A DNA stretch of 30,763 nt. Source: UBA10107 sp964572885. Lineage in GTDB: Archaea; Nanobdellota; Nanobdellia; Woesearchaeales; UBA10107. The translations under genes and the position numbers were made by a program. Shown here piece after piece: positions 1 through 7,856 of the stretch (position 1 is the first letter of the stretch; each line of letters starts with the position of its first letter). The stretch is from contig CAZNFC010000003.1 of NCBI GenBank assembly GCA_964572885.1, positions 1 through 30,763 on the forward strand, given 5' to 3'. The notes beneath the pieces were generated by a model. The model was given only the letters and a program-made list of their open reading frames with translations. It was not told the origin of the DNA and ran no database searches.

Positions 1-1028
1 TAAAGAGTTATGTGAGATTCGAGCCGTTGGGAACCATATTAGGGATAATGCCGTGGAATTATCCTTTCTGGCAGGCATTCAGGTGGATAATCCCTACATT
101 GACTGCAGGAAACTTATGTGTGATGAAACATGCCTCAAATGTTCCTCATTGCTCATTGGAAATAGAAGATATAATGGATAAATCTGGTTTCAAAGATTAT
201 TTCAAATTATTATTCATTGATTCAGATGATGTTAAAGAATTGATCGAGTCTGATTTGATTCAGGGAGTCTCTGTTACAGGAAGCTCTCAAGTCGGAAAGA
301 AAATAGGTGAGACTGCAGGAAGAAATCTTAAGAAAGTTGTATTGGAATTAGGAGGTTCTGATGCTTTTATCGTATTGAAAGACGGAGATGTCTCGTTAGC
401 ATGCAAAGATGCATTAGGTTCCAGATTCCTTAATTCAGGACAGAGCTGCAATGCAGCAAAAAGATTCATAGTTGTAAAAGAAGTAGCTGAAGAATTCACT
501 CAAAAATTATTGGAAAATGTTAAATCATTGAAAGTAGGGGATCCGAAAGATAAGTCAACAGACATGGGACCTTTGGCGACAAAAGGTATGCTTGAAAACT
601 GCGAAAAGCAAGTGCAGGATGCTGTCAAAAAAGGAGCTAAAATTTTATATGGGGGAAAGAAAATGAATAAGGGATATTATTTCGAGCCTACATTAATTAC
701 TAATGTGAATAAAAGCATGCTTGTAGCAAATGAAGAGACATTCGCTCCTATCGCTGTTGTCATTACAGTAAATAATGAAGAAGAAGCCATCAAAGAGGCA
801 AACAGGAGCATCTATGGCTTAGGATGCAGTATATGGACAAAGAATCTAAAAAAAGGAGAAGAATTAAGCAAGAAAATAGAATCAGGTTCTGTTTACGTTA
901 ATAAGAAAGTCCGTTCTGATCCAAGGATGCCATTTGGCGGAGTCAAGGATTCAGGATTGGGAAGAGAGCTTGGAACATACGGAATAAAGGAATTTGTCAA
1001 TATCAAGTCAATCATAATCGAGAAATGA
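1..1028 (+). CDS. aldehyde dehydrogenase, 5'-truncated by window edge
   Basis: This is an NAD(P)-dependent aldehyde dehydrogenase that oxidises an aldehyde to a carboxylate in the cytosol. The reading frame is open from base 3 (K-S-Y-V-R-F-E-P-L-G), so the GTG at 12 is an internal Val codon and the true start lies outside the window. Visible family marks are the PWNYPFWQ segment, the general-base Glu in LELGG (codon at 345) and the nucleophile Cys in GQSCN (codon at 447). They are 34 residues apart, as expected for the family. The C-terminal MPFGGVKDSGLGRELG motif is also present. The opening segment is most like the succinate-semialdehyde dehydrogenase (Sad/YneI) group, but the substrate is not settled. 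The next genes are pentose-phosphate enzymes, so a link to carbon catabolism is plausible but inferred. Confidence 0.93.
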   Translation, partial: KSYVRFEPLGTILGIMPWNYPFWQAFRWIIPTLTAGNLCVMKHASNVPHCSLEIEDIMDKSGFKDYFKLLFIDSDDVKELIESDLIQGVSVTGSSQVGKKIGETAGRNLKKVVLELGGSDAFIVLKDGDVSLACKDALGSRFLNSGQSCNAAKRFIVVKEVAEEFTQKLLENVKSLKVGDPKDKSTDMGPLATKGMLENCEKQVQDAVKKGAKILYGGKKMNKGYYFEPTLITNVNKSMLVANEETFAPIAVVITVNNEEEAIKEANRSIYGLGCSIWTKNLKKGEELSKKIESGSVYVNKKVRSDPRMPFGGVKDSGLGRELGTYGIKEFVNIKSIIIEK

Positions 1029-1044
1029 GATTATTTAAAATAAA

Positions 1045-1236
1045 ATGAGAAATGTTTTGGAAGATATAACATGGGAACTTGCATATGTGATAACTAATCG
1101 CAAGACATACCAAGTGCTTGTTGCCGGAGCTGCTGTATGTGCAGCTATTTATGGTGGAATTAAGCTGCATGATAGATACACTAAAGAGACTTCCAATCTT
1201 TCTTCTAAGACAGTATTATCATCATATACTCATTAA
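1045..1236 (+). CDS. small hypothetical membrane protein
   Basis: This is a 63-residue ORF that starts 16 nt after the aldehyde dehydrogenase stop. It has a basic/polar N-terminus, one hydrophobic segment (about residues 23-40, rich in Ala, Val and Gly) and a polar Ser/Thr-rich tail. That suggests a single-pass membrane protein. I recognise no family. No clear Shine-Dalgarno is visible and the A/T-rich stretch just before it is too close to the start to act as its TATA box, so it would be read from the upstream promoter. It may be a real small gene or a chance ORF. Confidence 0.4.
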   Translation: MRNVLEDITWELAYVITNRKTYQVLVAGAAVCAAIYGGIKLHDRYTKETSNLSSKTVLSSYTH

Positions 1237-1244
1237 TTATCATA

Positions 1245-1254
1245 ATATTTAAAA
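1245..1254 (+). promoter_or_regulatory. TATA-like box for rpiB
   Basis: ATATTTAAAA is centred about 28 nt before the rpiB ATG. This implies a leaderless or near-leaderless transcript. Confidence 0.55.
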
Positions 1255-1277
1255 AGGTTCTAAGAAATAGTTAAGTT

Positions 1278-1715
1278 ATGGTGATATACATAGGTTCAGA
1301 CCATGCAGGATTCAAGCTTAAGGAATCTATGAAGAAGTATCTTGATTCTTTAGGTGTTGAATATGAAGACTTAGGGGCTTTCAAGTTAAACAAAAATGAT
1401 GATTATCCCATCTATGCCGCTAAAGTGGCAAGAAAAGTGGCTTCATCTCATTCATTCGGAATACTATTCTGCGGCTCTTCGCAGGGCGTCTGCATCGCTG
1501 CCAACAAGATAAAAGGGATAAGAGCAGTCGCTGTTAATAATGTAAAGGATGCTGAGATGACAAGACTGCATAATGATGCAAATGTACTTTGCTTATCAGG
1601 ATGGAATATATCAAGATCTTCAGCTGAAAAAATAATAAAGAAATTCCTATTCACTTTATTCTCAAATGAAGAAAGGCATAAGAGAAGGATAAAAGAGATC
1701 TCAAGATTAGAATGA
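1278..1715 (+). CDS. rpiB: ribose-5-phosphate isomerase B
   Basis: It interconverts ribose 5-phosphate and ribulose 5-phosphate. The 145-residue length is normal for RpiB/LacAB. The N-terminal SDHAGF motif holds the Asp/His phosphate-handling pair. The active-site Cys lies in FCGSSQG, where the common form is CGTGIG, so this loop is slightly divergent. The motif TRLHNDANVLCLSG carries the ring-opening His. The stop overlaps the start of the epimerase by 4 nt (ATGA), so the two are translated together. With the epimerase, phosphoketolase and acetate kinase beside it, the likely job is feeding ribose 5-phosphate from nucleotide turnover toward xylulose 5-phosphate. Confidence 0.95.
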   Translation: MVIYIGSDHAGFKLKESMKKYLDSLGVEYEDLGAFKLNKNDDYPIYAAKVARKVASSHSFGILFCGSSQGVCIAANKIKGIRAVAVNNVKDAEMTRLHNDANVLCLSGWNISRSSAEKIIKKFLFTLFSNEERHKRRIKEISRLE

Positions 1716-2317
1716 TAATTCCTTCCATAATCGCTTCTGACCAGAAAGATCTTGACAAGATATATTCAAAATTAAAGATTGCTAAAATGATACATCTGGA
1801 CATCATGGACGGGGAATATGTCCCAAATAAGTCGATGTGGTTCGGATTTCAGCTTCCAAGGCATGACTATGAAGCTCATCTCATGACTAAAAGGCCGGAG
1901 ATGTTCATAGGAAAGCATAATTCTGATATCAAAAAGTTCATCGTTCACGTTGAAACGTCTTCTAATATCGATGCTTTGATTGAATTTGTACACTCTATGA
2001 GATGCAGGATCTATTTAGCATTAAGGCCGAGCATGCCGATAGCAAGAATCAGGAGATATTTGAGAAAGATAGACGGAGTGTTAGTCATGACTGTCGATCC
2101 TGGGAAATATGGAGCAGTTTTCCAAAGGCAGATGGTCAAGAAGGTAAGAGAGCTTAGGAATACAGCAAGAAGGATCAATATTGAAGTTGACGGAGGAATG
2201 GAGCCTGAGATAATCAAACTTGTGAAAGAAGCAGGAGCAAATGAGTTCGTTGTCGGGCATTATATTCAGAAAAGCAGAAATATAAAAGATACGTTGAAAG
2301 AATTAGAAGAGATTTAG
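1712..2317 (+). CDS. rpe: ribulose-phosphate 3-epimerase family protein
   Basis: It converts ribulose 5-phosphate to xylulose 5-phosphate, the substrate of the phosphoketolase encoded opposite. The TIM-barrel marks are present: PSIIASD at the N-terminus, HLDIMDGEYVPN with metal-binding His and catalytic Asp, EAHLM with the second metal His, and IEVDGGM with the second catalytic Asp. The usual phosphate loop VNPGFGGQ reads TVDPGKYGAVFQ. At 201 residues it is slightly shorter than the common 220. All metal and catalytic positions are kept, so activity is likely, although the sequence is divergent. Its stop shares the bases TTAG with the stop of the convergent acetate kinase gene. Confidence 0.88.
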   Translation: MIIPSIIASDQKDLDKIYSKLKIAKMIHLDIMDGEYVPNKSMWFGFQLPRHDYEAHLMTKRPEMFIGKHNSDIKKFIVHVETSSNIDALIEFVHSMRCRIYLALRPSMPIARIRRYLRKIDGVLVMTVDPGKYGAVFQRQMVKKVRELRNTARRINIEVDGGMEPEIIKLVKEAGANEFVVGHYIQKSRNIKDTLKELEEI

Positions 2318-3279
2318 AATATTTTGCTTATATCATGCATCACTTTCTGTTCATCTGTCTCCAATATTATTATTTTTGGCTTAAATGGTAAATCTTTTAA
2401 TATCCTATTAATTATCTCTTTTGAATGGGATATTCCTCCTCCGAATATTATGTAATCAACTCCTCCAAGTATTGCTGCATATGCTCCTATGAATTTTTTT
2501 ATTGAATGGATGAATAAATCCAATGCTAATCTTGCTTTTTTATCTTTTCTTTTTAGAAGATTTCTGACATCACTCTCCCCTGATATTCCTTTAAGTCCGC
2601 TTGATTTATTTAATATTTCTATTACTTTTTCTGCGCTTATATTTTCTTTTTTGCTCAAATAAGAAACGATTGCCGGATCTATATCTCCAGATCTTGTTCC
2701 CATGACTAAACCTTCAAGAGGAGTGAATCCCATTGAAGTATCTATCGGCTTTCCATTTTTTATTGCTGAGATGCTCGCTCCATTTCCTAACTGGCATGTT
2801 ATCACTTTTCCTTTTGCTTTTCCGACCATATATTGATGAGCCAATCCGTGGAATCCGTACCTTTGTATGTTGTATTTCTTAGTAAATCTCTCAGGTATTG
2901 CATATACTTTTGATACTTCAGGCATATCCTTGAAGAAAATATTATCAAAGCAAGCAATATGTTTTGCTTTTATGTGCTTCATGAAGAACTCAATCACTTC
3001 AATTTCATTTGGCATATGAACAGGAGCTAAAGAAGAAGTTTTCTTTAATTTGGATAGCACTTCATTATTTATAATAACATGATTCTTATAATCAATTCCA
3101 TAAACGACTCTGTATGCGACTTTGTCTATCTTTACATTTATCTTTGAAAGTATTTTTTTAGCTGCTTCAGAATAGTCTTTTATGTTGTCAATGATTCCAT
3201 CTAAGATGATCTTATCATTCGAGTAAACCCTGTATTTTATGGTAGAACTTCCTGTATTTATGATTAAAGCATTTACCAT
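2314..3279 (-). CDS. ackA: acetate kinase, short divergent form
   Basis: It would convert acetyl phosphate and ADP to acetate and ATP. Family motifs in order are the N-terminal INTGSSTIK phosphate motif, RVVYG (usually RVVHGG), FDN (usually FDTAF), RYGFHGLAH with the catalytic His, QLGNGAS, and TSMGFTPLEGLVMGTRSGDIDP with the key Arg. The protein has about 321 residues against about 400 in most acetate kinases. The His of the normal HLGNGAS motif is Gln. The TTG at 3285 gives a slightly longer ORF, but the ATG at 3279 sits directly before the conserved N-terminus. It overlaps the phosphoketolase stop as ATGGTAA, showing translational coupling. Acetate kinase is the best call; another short-chain acyl kinase of the ASKHA fold is possible. 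Confidence 0.88.
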   Translation of the reverse strand: MVNALIINTGSSTIKYRVYSNDKIILDGIIDNIKDYSEAAKKILSKINVKIDKVAYRVVYGIDYKNHVIINNEVLSKLKKTSSLAPVHMPNEIEVIEFFMKHIKAKHIACFDNIFFKDMPEVSKVYAIPERFTKKYNIQRYGFHGLAHQYMVGKAKGKVITCQLGNGASISAIKNGKPIDTSMGFTPLEGLVMGTRSGDIDPAIVSYLSKKENISAEKVIEILNKSSGLKGISGESDVRNLLKRKDKKARLALDLFIHSIKKFIGAYAAILGGVDYIIFGGGISHSKEIINRILKDLPFKPKIIILETDEQKVMHDISKIF

Positions 3280-5579
3280 GTCCAATTAACTATTTCCTCT
3301 GGGTCTTTGTCATGTTCTTTGATATAATCCTGATGCTCTTTTATCTTGCTCTCAAACATGGCAATCAATTCCTTTGATTTCAACCTTACCCAGAAATTAC
3401 GCTTTGAAGCGTGTTTTACTGCTCTTATCGCGATATGATATCTGCTTATGTTGTTTCTTACAAGCATGTCAAATGGAGTTGTAGTTGTTCCTTTCTCTAT
3501 GTAGCCATAGACATGGAATCTTTTTGTATTTTCTCTGTCAAATAAGAGCTGTTTTATCGTCTCAGGATATCCGTGGAACGAGAATATCACATCTCTATTA
3601 TTTGTAAATAAATAATTGAAATCAATGTCATTAAGTGAATCGGGATATATCTCAGCTGAACCAAGAATATTTAATTCACTTATATTTACCATTCTTACCT
3701 TAAGATTTGGAACATATTGTTTAAGCAACTTGATTGCAGCCATCATCTCTTCTGTCTGATAATCTCCTGCAGCTGCAAGGACGACATCAGGATTATTATC
3801 ACTTGCAAATTTCCATATGCTTGCTCCTATCTTTGACTGTTCATATGCTTCATCATATGAAAGCCATTGTTTTATAGGCTGCTTGTCTGAAACAATAAGA
3901 TTTACCTTGTTTGTGCTTTGCAGAACCTTGTCTGTTATCGCTAATAATGAATTTGCATCAGGAGGAAGATATATCCTTACTAACTGCTCTTCTGTCGCTT
4001 TGTTCAATACTACATTTATGAATCCGGGATTCTGATGGCTGAATCCGTTATGATCCTGCCTCCAGCATACTGAAGTCAGAAGATAATTTAGAGAAGGTAT
4101 AGGCTTTCTCCATTCGTAATCCTTGCTTGCTTTAAGGAATTTAAGATGCTGAGCTACCATGCTGTCAATTATAGGCAGGAATGACTCATAACAAGGGTAT
4201 AATCCATGTCTTCCTGTCAAAGCATATCCTTGATACCATCCTTGCAATGTATGTTCGCTTAACATCTCCATCACTTTTCCATCAGGAGACTGCATCTTGT
4301 CATTTGTAGGCCAGATGTATGTTCTTTTAGTTTGTTCCAAAACAGCTCCCAACTTATTGCTTTCCAATTCATCTGGGGAGAATATCCTGAAGTTATCGTT
4401 TAATTTGAATATGTCTTTGAGATAATTTCCAAGAGGAACAGATCCTGATTCAGTCTTATTTCCTTTATTATCAAATAAGACTTCATAATCCCTTGGATTG
4501 GGGAGATCAAGAGATTTCATGAAATCCCCTCCTATCGCATGAGGATTGTCGCATAATCTGTTTTCTGGCAGATATTTTTGCAATGTTTCTGGTATTTTTC
4601 CGTCTTCGAATAATGTTTGAGGTCTGTAACTCTTCAGCCAATTTTCCAATATCTTCAATGAAGAAGGATTTGTTTTCACATCCTTGACAGGGACCTGATG
4701 GCTTCTGTAAGAGCCTTCTAATGTGTTTCCTTCTGCATCTTTCTTTGGGCCGGTCCATCCTTTCCTTGTCTTTAGGATTATCAAAGGCCATTTAGGTTTT
4801 GATATCTTAGATTTTTTAATCTTTAGAATATTGTTATATGCCCATTCCAAAGTCTGGTACATCTGCTTATGATTTTCTCCTACAAATCTTACATCATAAC
4901 CATAACCTGTGAATAATGATTTAAGTTCATTATTTGACATTGTTCCAAATATTGTAGGAGAATTTATCTTGAATCCGTTTAAATGCAATATTGGAAGGAC
5001 TGCTCCGTCTTTCTTCGGATTTAAGAATTTATTTGAATGCCATGCTGTCGCTATCGGTCCTGTCTCTGCTTCCCCGTCTCCTACGATCACAGCTACTAAT
5101 AGATCAGGATTGTCTAATGCTGCTCCGTATGCTGTGCTTAATGAATAACCTAATTCTCCTCCTTCGTATATTATTCCCGGAAATCCGGGATTAGCATGGC
5201 TTGGAAATCCTCCCGGCCAGCAGAATGCTTTGATTGTTTTACCTAATCCTTCTCTATCATTTGAGTATTGGTTGTAATACTTAGTTAAAGTGCCGTCAAT
5301 GAACGCATTTGCTATGACTGCTGCAAATCCGTGACCAGGGCCTAGTATAGGGAGAATGCTTTGGTTCGTTTTCTTTGACAACAGGTTAAGATGGGTGTAA
5401 ATGAAGTTTATACCAGGACATGAACCCCAGTGGCCTACAAGCTTGTCTTTGATGTCTTCTACGGCTAAAGGCCTTTCCAACAGGAAATTGTCCTTAAGAT
5501 AGATAGAAGCTGCTGCAATATAGTTAGATGCCGTCCAATGCCTTACAGCCCATGATAACTCCTCTTTAGAGATGGCCAT
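3273..5579 (-). CDS. xfp: phosphoketolase (xylulose-5-P/fructose-6-P)
   Basis: This thiamine-diphosphate enzyme splits xylulose 5-phosphate (or fructose 6-phosphate) with phosphate into acetyl phosphate and glyceraldehyde 3-phosphate (or erythrose 4-phosphate). At 768 residues it is near the family length of about 790-820. Signatures include RHWTASNYIAAASIYL at the N-terminus, GHWGSCPG, the GPGHG loop, the ThDP/Mg motif VGDGEAETGPIATAWH, and WRQDHNGFSHQNPG with the active-site His pair. It is the first gene of a two-gene operon with acetate kinase, the usual partner that recovers ATP from acetyl phosphate. The ATG at 5579 (MAIS) lies about 28 nt from a TATA-like box, so the mRNA is probably leaderless. 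Confidence 0.97.
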   Translation of the reverse strand: MAISKEELSWAVRHWTASNYIAAASIYLKDNFLLERPLAVEDIKDKLVGHWGSCPGINFIYTHLNLLSKKTNQSILPILGPGHGFAAVIANAFIDGTLTKYYNQYSNDREGLGKTIKAFCWPGGFPSHANPGFPGIIYEGGELGYSLSTAYGAALDNPDLLVAVIVGDGEAETGPIATAWHSNKFLNPKKDGAVLPILHLNGFKINSPTIFGTMSNNELKSLFTGYGYDVRFVGENHKQMYQTLEWAYNNILKIKKSKISKPKWPLIILKTRKGWTGPKKDAEGNTLEGSYRSHQVPVKDVKTNPSSLKILENWLKSYRPQTLFEDGKIPETLQKYLPENRLCDNPHAIGGDFMKSLDLPNPRDYEVLFDNKGNKTESGSVPLGNYLKDIFKLNDNFRIFSPDELESNKLGAVLEQTKRTYIWPTNDKMQSPDGKVMEMLSEHTLQGWYQGYALTGRHGLYPCYESFLPIIDSMVAQHLKFLKASKDYEWRKPIPSLNYLLTSVCWRQDHNGFSHQNPGFINVVLNKATEEQLVRIYLPPDANSLLAITDKVLQSTNKVNLIVSDKQPIKQWLSYDEAYEQSKIGASIWKFASDNNPDVVLAAAGDYQTEEMMAAIKLLKQYVPNLKVRMVNISELNILGSAEIYPDSLNDIDFNYLFTNNRDVIFSFHGYPETIKQLLFDRENTKRFHVYGYIEKGTTTTPFDMLVRNNISRYHIAIRAVKHASKRNFWVRLKSKELIAMFESKIKEHQDYIKEHDKDPEEIVNWTW

Positions 5580-5601
5580 AAATGATATTTAAATGGATTA
5601 T

Positions 5602-5613
5602 CCTTTTTAAAGG
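5602..5613 (-). promoter_or_regulatory. TATA-like box for the xfp-ackA operon
   Basis: On the minus strand the sequence reads CTTTAAAAAG, centred about 28 nt before the xfp ATG. A second AT-rich block (ATTTAAAT, 5587-5594) is too close to the start to serve. Confidence 0.5.
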
Positions 5614-5655
5614 TTAGGGTGGAAATAACGGAAAGTTAATTATTGATAACAAAGG

Positions 5656-5663
5656 ATATAAAG
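5656..5663 (+). promoter_or_regulatory. TATA-like box for the HEPN gene
   Basis: ATATAAAG is centred about 26 nt before the ATG at 5685. The gene therefore has its own leaderless-type promoter, divergent from xfp. Confidence 0.5.
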
Positions 5664-5684
5664 TAATTCAAAACTTCCAACTAC

Positions 5685-6359
5685 ATGATTGATAAAGGGA
5701 TAATTTTAAAACAGTTAACAGAAATAATAGAAGAATTTAATTATATTGAGAAACAGTCAAGACATAACGATTTGTCCGATATTAAGCCTGAATTTGCTAC
5801 AATGTTAGCAACAAAAGCAAAAGCGGCGATTTCCAGAATAACCAAAAACAATTCAGTATACTATGTGGACGCCGTCTCAGCTCTTGAAAGTTCTGCATTA
5901 GACGGCATTAAATTAAGAGGAGTGATCGGTGTAGTTAAGGCGTTATTATCTGACTTAAGTAACGATTATATTAAATCTCTTTCTGAATTAGTTCATGCAG
6001 ACATCTTCTCTGATTTTACCGAGATGGCAGAATATTTACATTCCGAAGGATACAAAGATGCAGCCGCAGTCATTATAGGTAGTACATTGGAGTTAAATAT
6101 AAAAAAACTCTGCATTAAAAATGGAATTGCAATAACTCAAACTAACCCAAGAGGAGACGTTATACCAAAAAAAACAGATCAAATGAACTCTGATTTAACT
6201 AGACAATCAGTTTATAATATGATGATAAGTAAACAAGTTACTGCTTGGTTAGATATCAGAAATAATGCGTCTCATGGCAGATATTCTGAATATTCTGCAG
6301 ATGATGTGAAGTTAATGTTGACTGGAGTAAAACAATTCATTACAAACTATCCTGCTTAA
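5685..6359 (+). CDS. HEPN-domain protein (possible RNase/defence)
   Basis: This is a 224-residue, mostly helical protein. The C-terminal half has the layout of a HEPN domain. A helix with GSTLELNIKKLC (residues about 131-142) is followed by a helix carrying RNNASHG at residues 192-198, which fits the RX4H catalytic pattern of HEPN ribonucleases. The N-terminal half is an extra helical region with no motif I recognise. HEPN proteins are often toxins, abortive-infection factors or RNA-processing enzymes. The gene is followed by a small three-helix membrane protein with its own promoter. No MNT-type nucleotidyltransferase antitoxin is next to it. Function is inferred from the RX4H motif only. 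Confidence 0.7.
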   Translation: MIDKGIILKQLTEIIEEFNYIEKQSRHNDLSDIKPEFATMLATKAKAAISRITKNNSVYYVDAVSALESSALDGIKLRGVIGVVKALLSDLSNDYIKSLSELVHADIFSDFTEMAEYLHSEGYKDAAAVIIGSTLELNIKKLCIKNGIAITQTNPRGDVIPKKTDQMNSDLTRQSVYNMMISKQVTAWLDIRNNASHGRYSEYSADDVKLMLTGVKQFITNYPA

Positions 6360-6385
6360 ATAATTATACAATAAACCGATTGTTT

Positions 6386-6396
6386 TTTAAATATAA
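6386..6396 (+). promoter_or_regulatory. TATA-like box for the 6415 gene
   Basis: TTTAAATATAA is centred about 24 nt before the ATG, suggesting a leaderless transcript. Confidence 0.5.
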
Positions 6397-6414
6397 GTAT
6401 GTTCTTGATAAGAT

Positions 6415-6819
6415 ATGGGAGAAATATCAAAAATAATTGATAGTTTACTAGCAGTTGAAGTAGAGAAAGTATTAACGGTTATAAGTGTATTTATTATGGT
6501 TTTAATCCTAATTGGATACATCCCAGATGCATCTAGAAAAATACTTGCATCTTGCGTTACTTCATTGGTATTTTCTATGATTATGTGGAGAAAAGACGAC
6601 TATGTTAAAAAGATGGAAAAGTTTGAGAATAATACTCACGGACATAGGCCAAGCAATCTCATATATTCCATAGACGTAATGACAACCAATGCCTACAATT
6701 ATAAGAATATTTTATGGACTTTTATGATATTATTGTTAATCTTCATTTGGATTCAAAGCGATCTTATTAACGTATTGCATAAAATAGCTACTTATCCACT
6801 AAATATAACTCGACCTTGA
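6415..6819 (+). CDS. small membrane protein, unknown function
   Basis: The protein has 134 residues. Hydrophobic segments are at about residues 19-35, 43-57 and 97-113. A charged stretch of about 35 residues (RKDDYVKKMEKFENN and onward) lies between the second and third. That predicts a three-pass membrane protein with a mid-length polar loop. I recognise no family. It lies 55 nt downstream of the HEPN gene but has its own TATA-like box. Pairing with the HEPN protein (membrane effector or anchor) is possible but rests only on adjacency. Confidence 0.6.
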   Translation: MGEISKIIDSLLAVEVEKVLTVISVFIMVLILIGYIPDASRKILASCVTSLVFSMIMWRKDDYVKKMEKFENNTHGHRPSNLIYSIDVMTTNAYNYKNILWTFMILLLIFIWIQSDLINVLHKIATYPLNITRP

Positions 6820-6834
6820 AATATATCCATAATC

Positions 6835-6844
6835 TTTTTAAATA
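6835..6844 (+). promoter_or_regulatory. TATA-like box for the glutaredoxin gene
   Basis: TTTTTAAATA lies 34 nt before the ATG. A start site near 6865 would include the GGTGA ribosome-binding site at 6866-6870. Confidence 0.5.
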
Positions 6845-6865
6845 CCAACAAACCTCAAATAATCA

Positions 6866-6870
6866 GGTGA
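6866..6870 (+). promoter_or_regulatory. Shine-Dalgarno of the glutaredoxin gene
   Basis: GGTGA lies 7 nt before the ATG at 6878. This gene has a leader and a Shine-Dalgarno, unlike most starts in the window. Confidence 0.5.
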
Positions 6871-6877
6871 TTGAGCC

Positions 6878-7117
6878 ATGACAGAAAAGATAGTAAAAGT
6901 ATATTCAACAAATACATGTCCTTGGTGTGAGAAGACAAAGCAATTCTTAAAACAACATAACATAAAATATGAAGATATCAATGTGAGCTCAGATCCTAAG
7001 TTAAGGGAAGAGATAATAAAGAAGACAGGACAGAGAGGAGTTCCTGTAATTGAGATTGGAAACAAGATAATAATAGGCTATGATGAAGATGCATTGAGCG
7101 AAGCATTGAAATTATGA
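6878..7117 (+). CDS. glutaredoxin-like protein
   Basis: This is a 79-residue thioredoxin-fold protein of the glutaredoxin/NrdH type, a cytosolic dithiol reductant. The redox motif CPWC is at residues 14-17, just after the first strand (KVYSTNT). The cis-Pro motif GVPVIEIG and the C-terminal GYDED/ALSEAL part fit the family. CPWC is typical of archaeal and bacterial small glutaredoxins that reduce ribonucleotide reductase or peroxiredoxins; the partner is unknown. The stop overlaps the next gene's start (ATGA), so the membrane protein and then the Nudix gene are co-translated with it. Confidence 0.92.
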   Translation: MTEKIVKVYSTNTCPWCEKTKQFLKQHNIKYEDINVSSDPKLREEIIKKTGQRGVPVIEIGNKIIIGYDEDALSEALKL

Positions 7118-7440
7118 AGCAGAAAATACCGTCTTCTAATATAAGGATAATCTGGAAGGGATTGATAGCAGGATTATTGGCCGCTTTAGCGGTAAGATTC
7201 GGGTTTGGAGGCAAGATACAGGCATTCTCGTTGGCAATCATAGAATTCTCATGCGAAACAGCAGGAATAGCGAACACGTACTGCTATTACGCTGTAAGCG
7301 GCTTATTATTGTTAGGAATAGTCCTTGGACTATGGGGGACTATATCAGATATTAAAAAAGCAAAGGACCCTTTGACAGCATTGATACTGTATATCCTTAG
7401 CTTTGTAGCAGTCACTTTCATTATATTGAGATTAATATGA
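7114..7440 (+). CDS. small multi-pass membrane protein, unknown
   Basis: The protein has 108 residues with hydrophobic segments at about residues 15-30, 57-78 and 88-106, so it is probably three-pass. Two cysteines lie in the middle (SCETAG and TYCYY) between the first and second membrane segments, on the same side of the membrane. It overlaps the glutaredoxin gene by 4 nt upstream and the Nudix gene by 4 nt downstream. I recognise no family. The cysteines and the glutaredoxin neighbour make a redox role possible, but nothing shows it. Confidence 0.7.
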   Translation: MKQKIPSSNIRIIWKGLIAGLLAALAVRFGFGGKIQAFSLAIIEFSCETAGIANTYCYYAVSGLLLLGIVLGLWGTISDIKKAKDPLTALILYILSFVAVTFIILRLI

Positions 7441-7856
7441 TAAAAGAAACATCAGCAGGGGCAATAATATTCAGGAAGGATAAATATCTAATCCTGCACT
7501 ATGAAAAAGATTATTGGGGATTTGCCAAAGGCAAATTAGAAAAGGGAGAGACTGAAAAGGAAGCTGCGATAAGAGAGATAAGGGAAGAGACGGGCATCAA
7601 AGATATAAAATTCATAAAAGGTTACAAGGAAGAAGAAAAATATTTCTACAAGAATAAAAAAGGACAGCTGATCAATAAAAAAGTAATTTTCTTCCTTGCA
7701 GAATCAAAGAAAGATAAAGTGAAGATAAGCTGGGAGCATAAGGGATACAAGTGGCTTAAATTTGAAGACGCAATGAAGATATTAAAATTCAAGAATCATA
7801 AAGAACTGCTAAAGAAAGCTAATTTAGCTCGTATCTCTCTATCAAAGAATACTTAG
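7437..7856 (+). CDS. Nudix hydrolase (Ap4A-hydrolase-like)
   Basis: This cytosolic hydrolase acts on nucleoside diphosphate-linked compounds. The Nudix box fits GX5EX7REUXEEXGU at residues 32-54 (G32, E38, REIREETGI at 46-54). The N-terminus (TSAGAIIF) and the WGFAKGK approach to the box resemble bis(5'-nucleosyl)-tetraphosphatases. At 139 residues its length is usual. It is the last gene of the glutaredoxin operon. Its 3' end overlaps the convergent thpR gene by 38 nt. Confidence 0.9.
   Translation: MIKETSAGAIIFRKDKYLILHYEKDYWGFAKGKLEKGETEKEAAIREIREETGIKDIKFIKGYKEEEKYFYKNKKGQLINKKVIFFLAESKKDKVKISWEHKGYKWLKFEDAMKILKFKNHKELLKKANLARISLSKNT

Noticed and set aside
12..1028. GTG at 12 as the aldehyde dehydrogenase start
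   Set aside because: The frame is open back to base 3 with residues K-S-Y that belong to the conserved segment before V-R-F-E-P-L-G, so the gene begins outside the window.
4507..4791. 94-residue ORF inside phosphoketolase in another frame
   Set aside because: It lies fully within a clear phosphoketolase reading frame and is rich in Arg/Lys from frame shift, with no motif.
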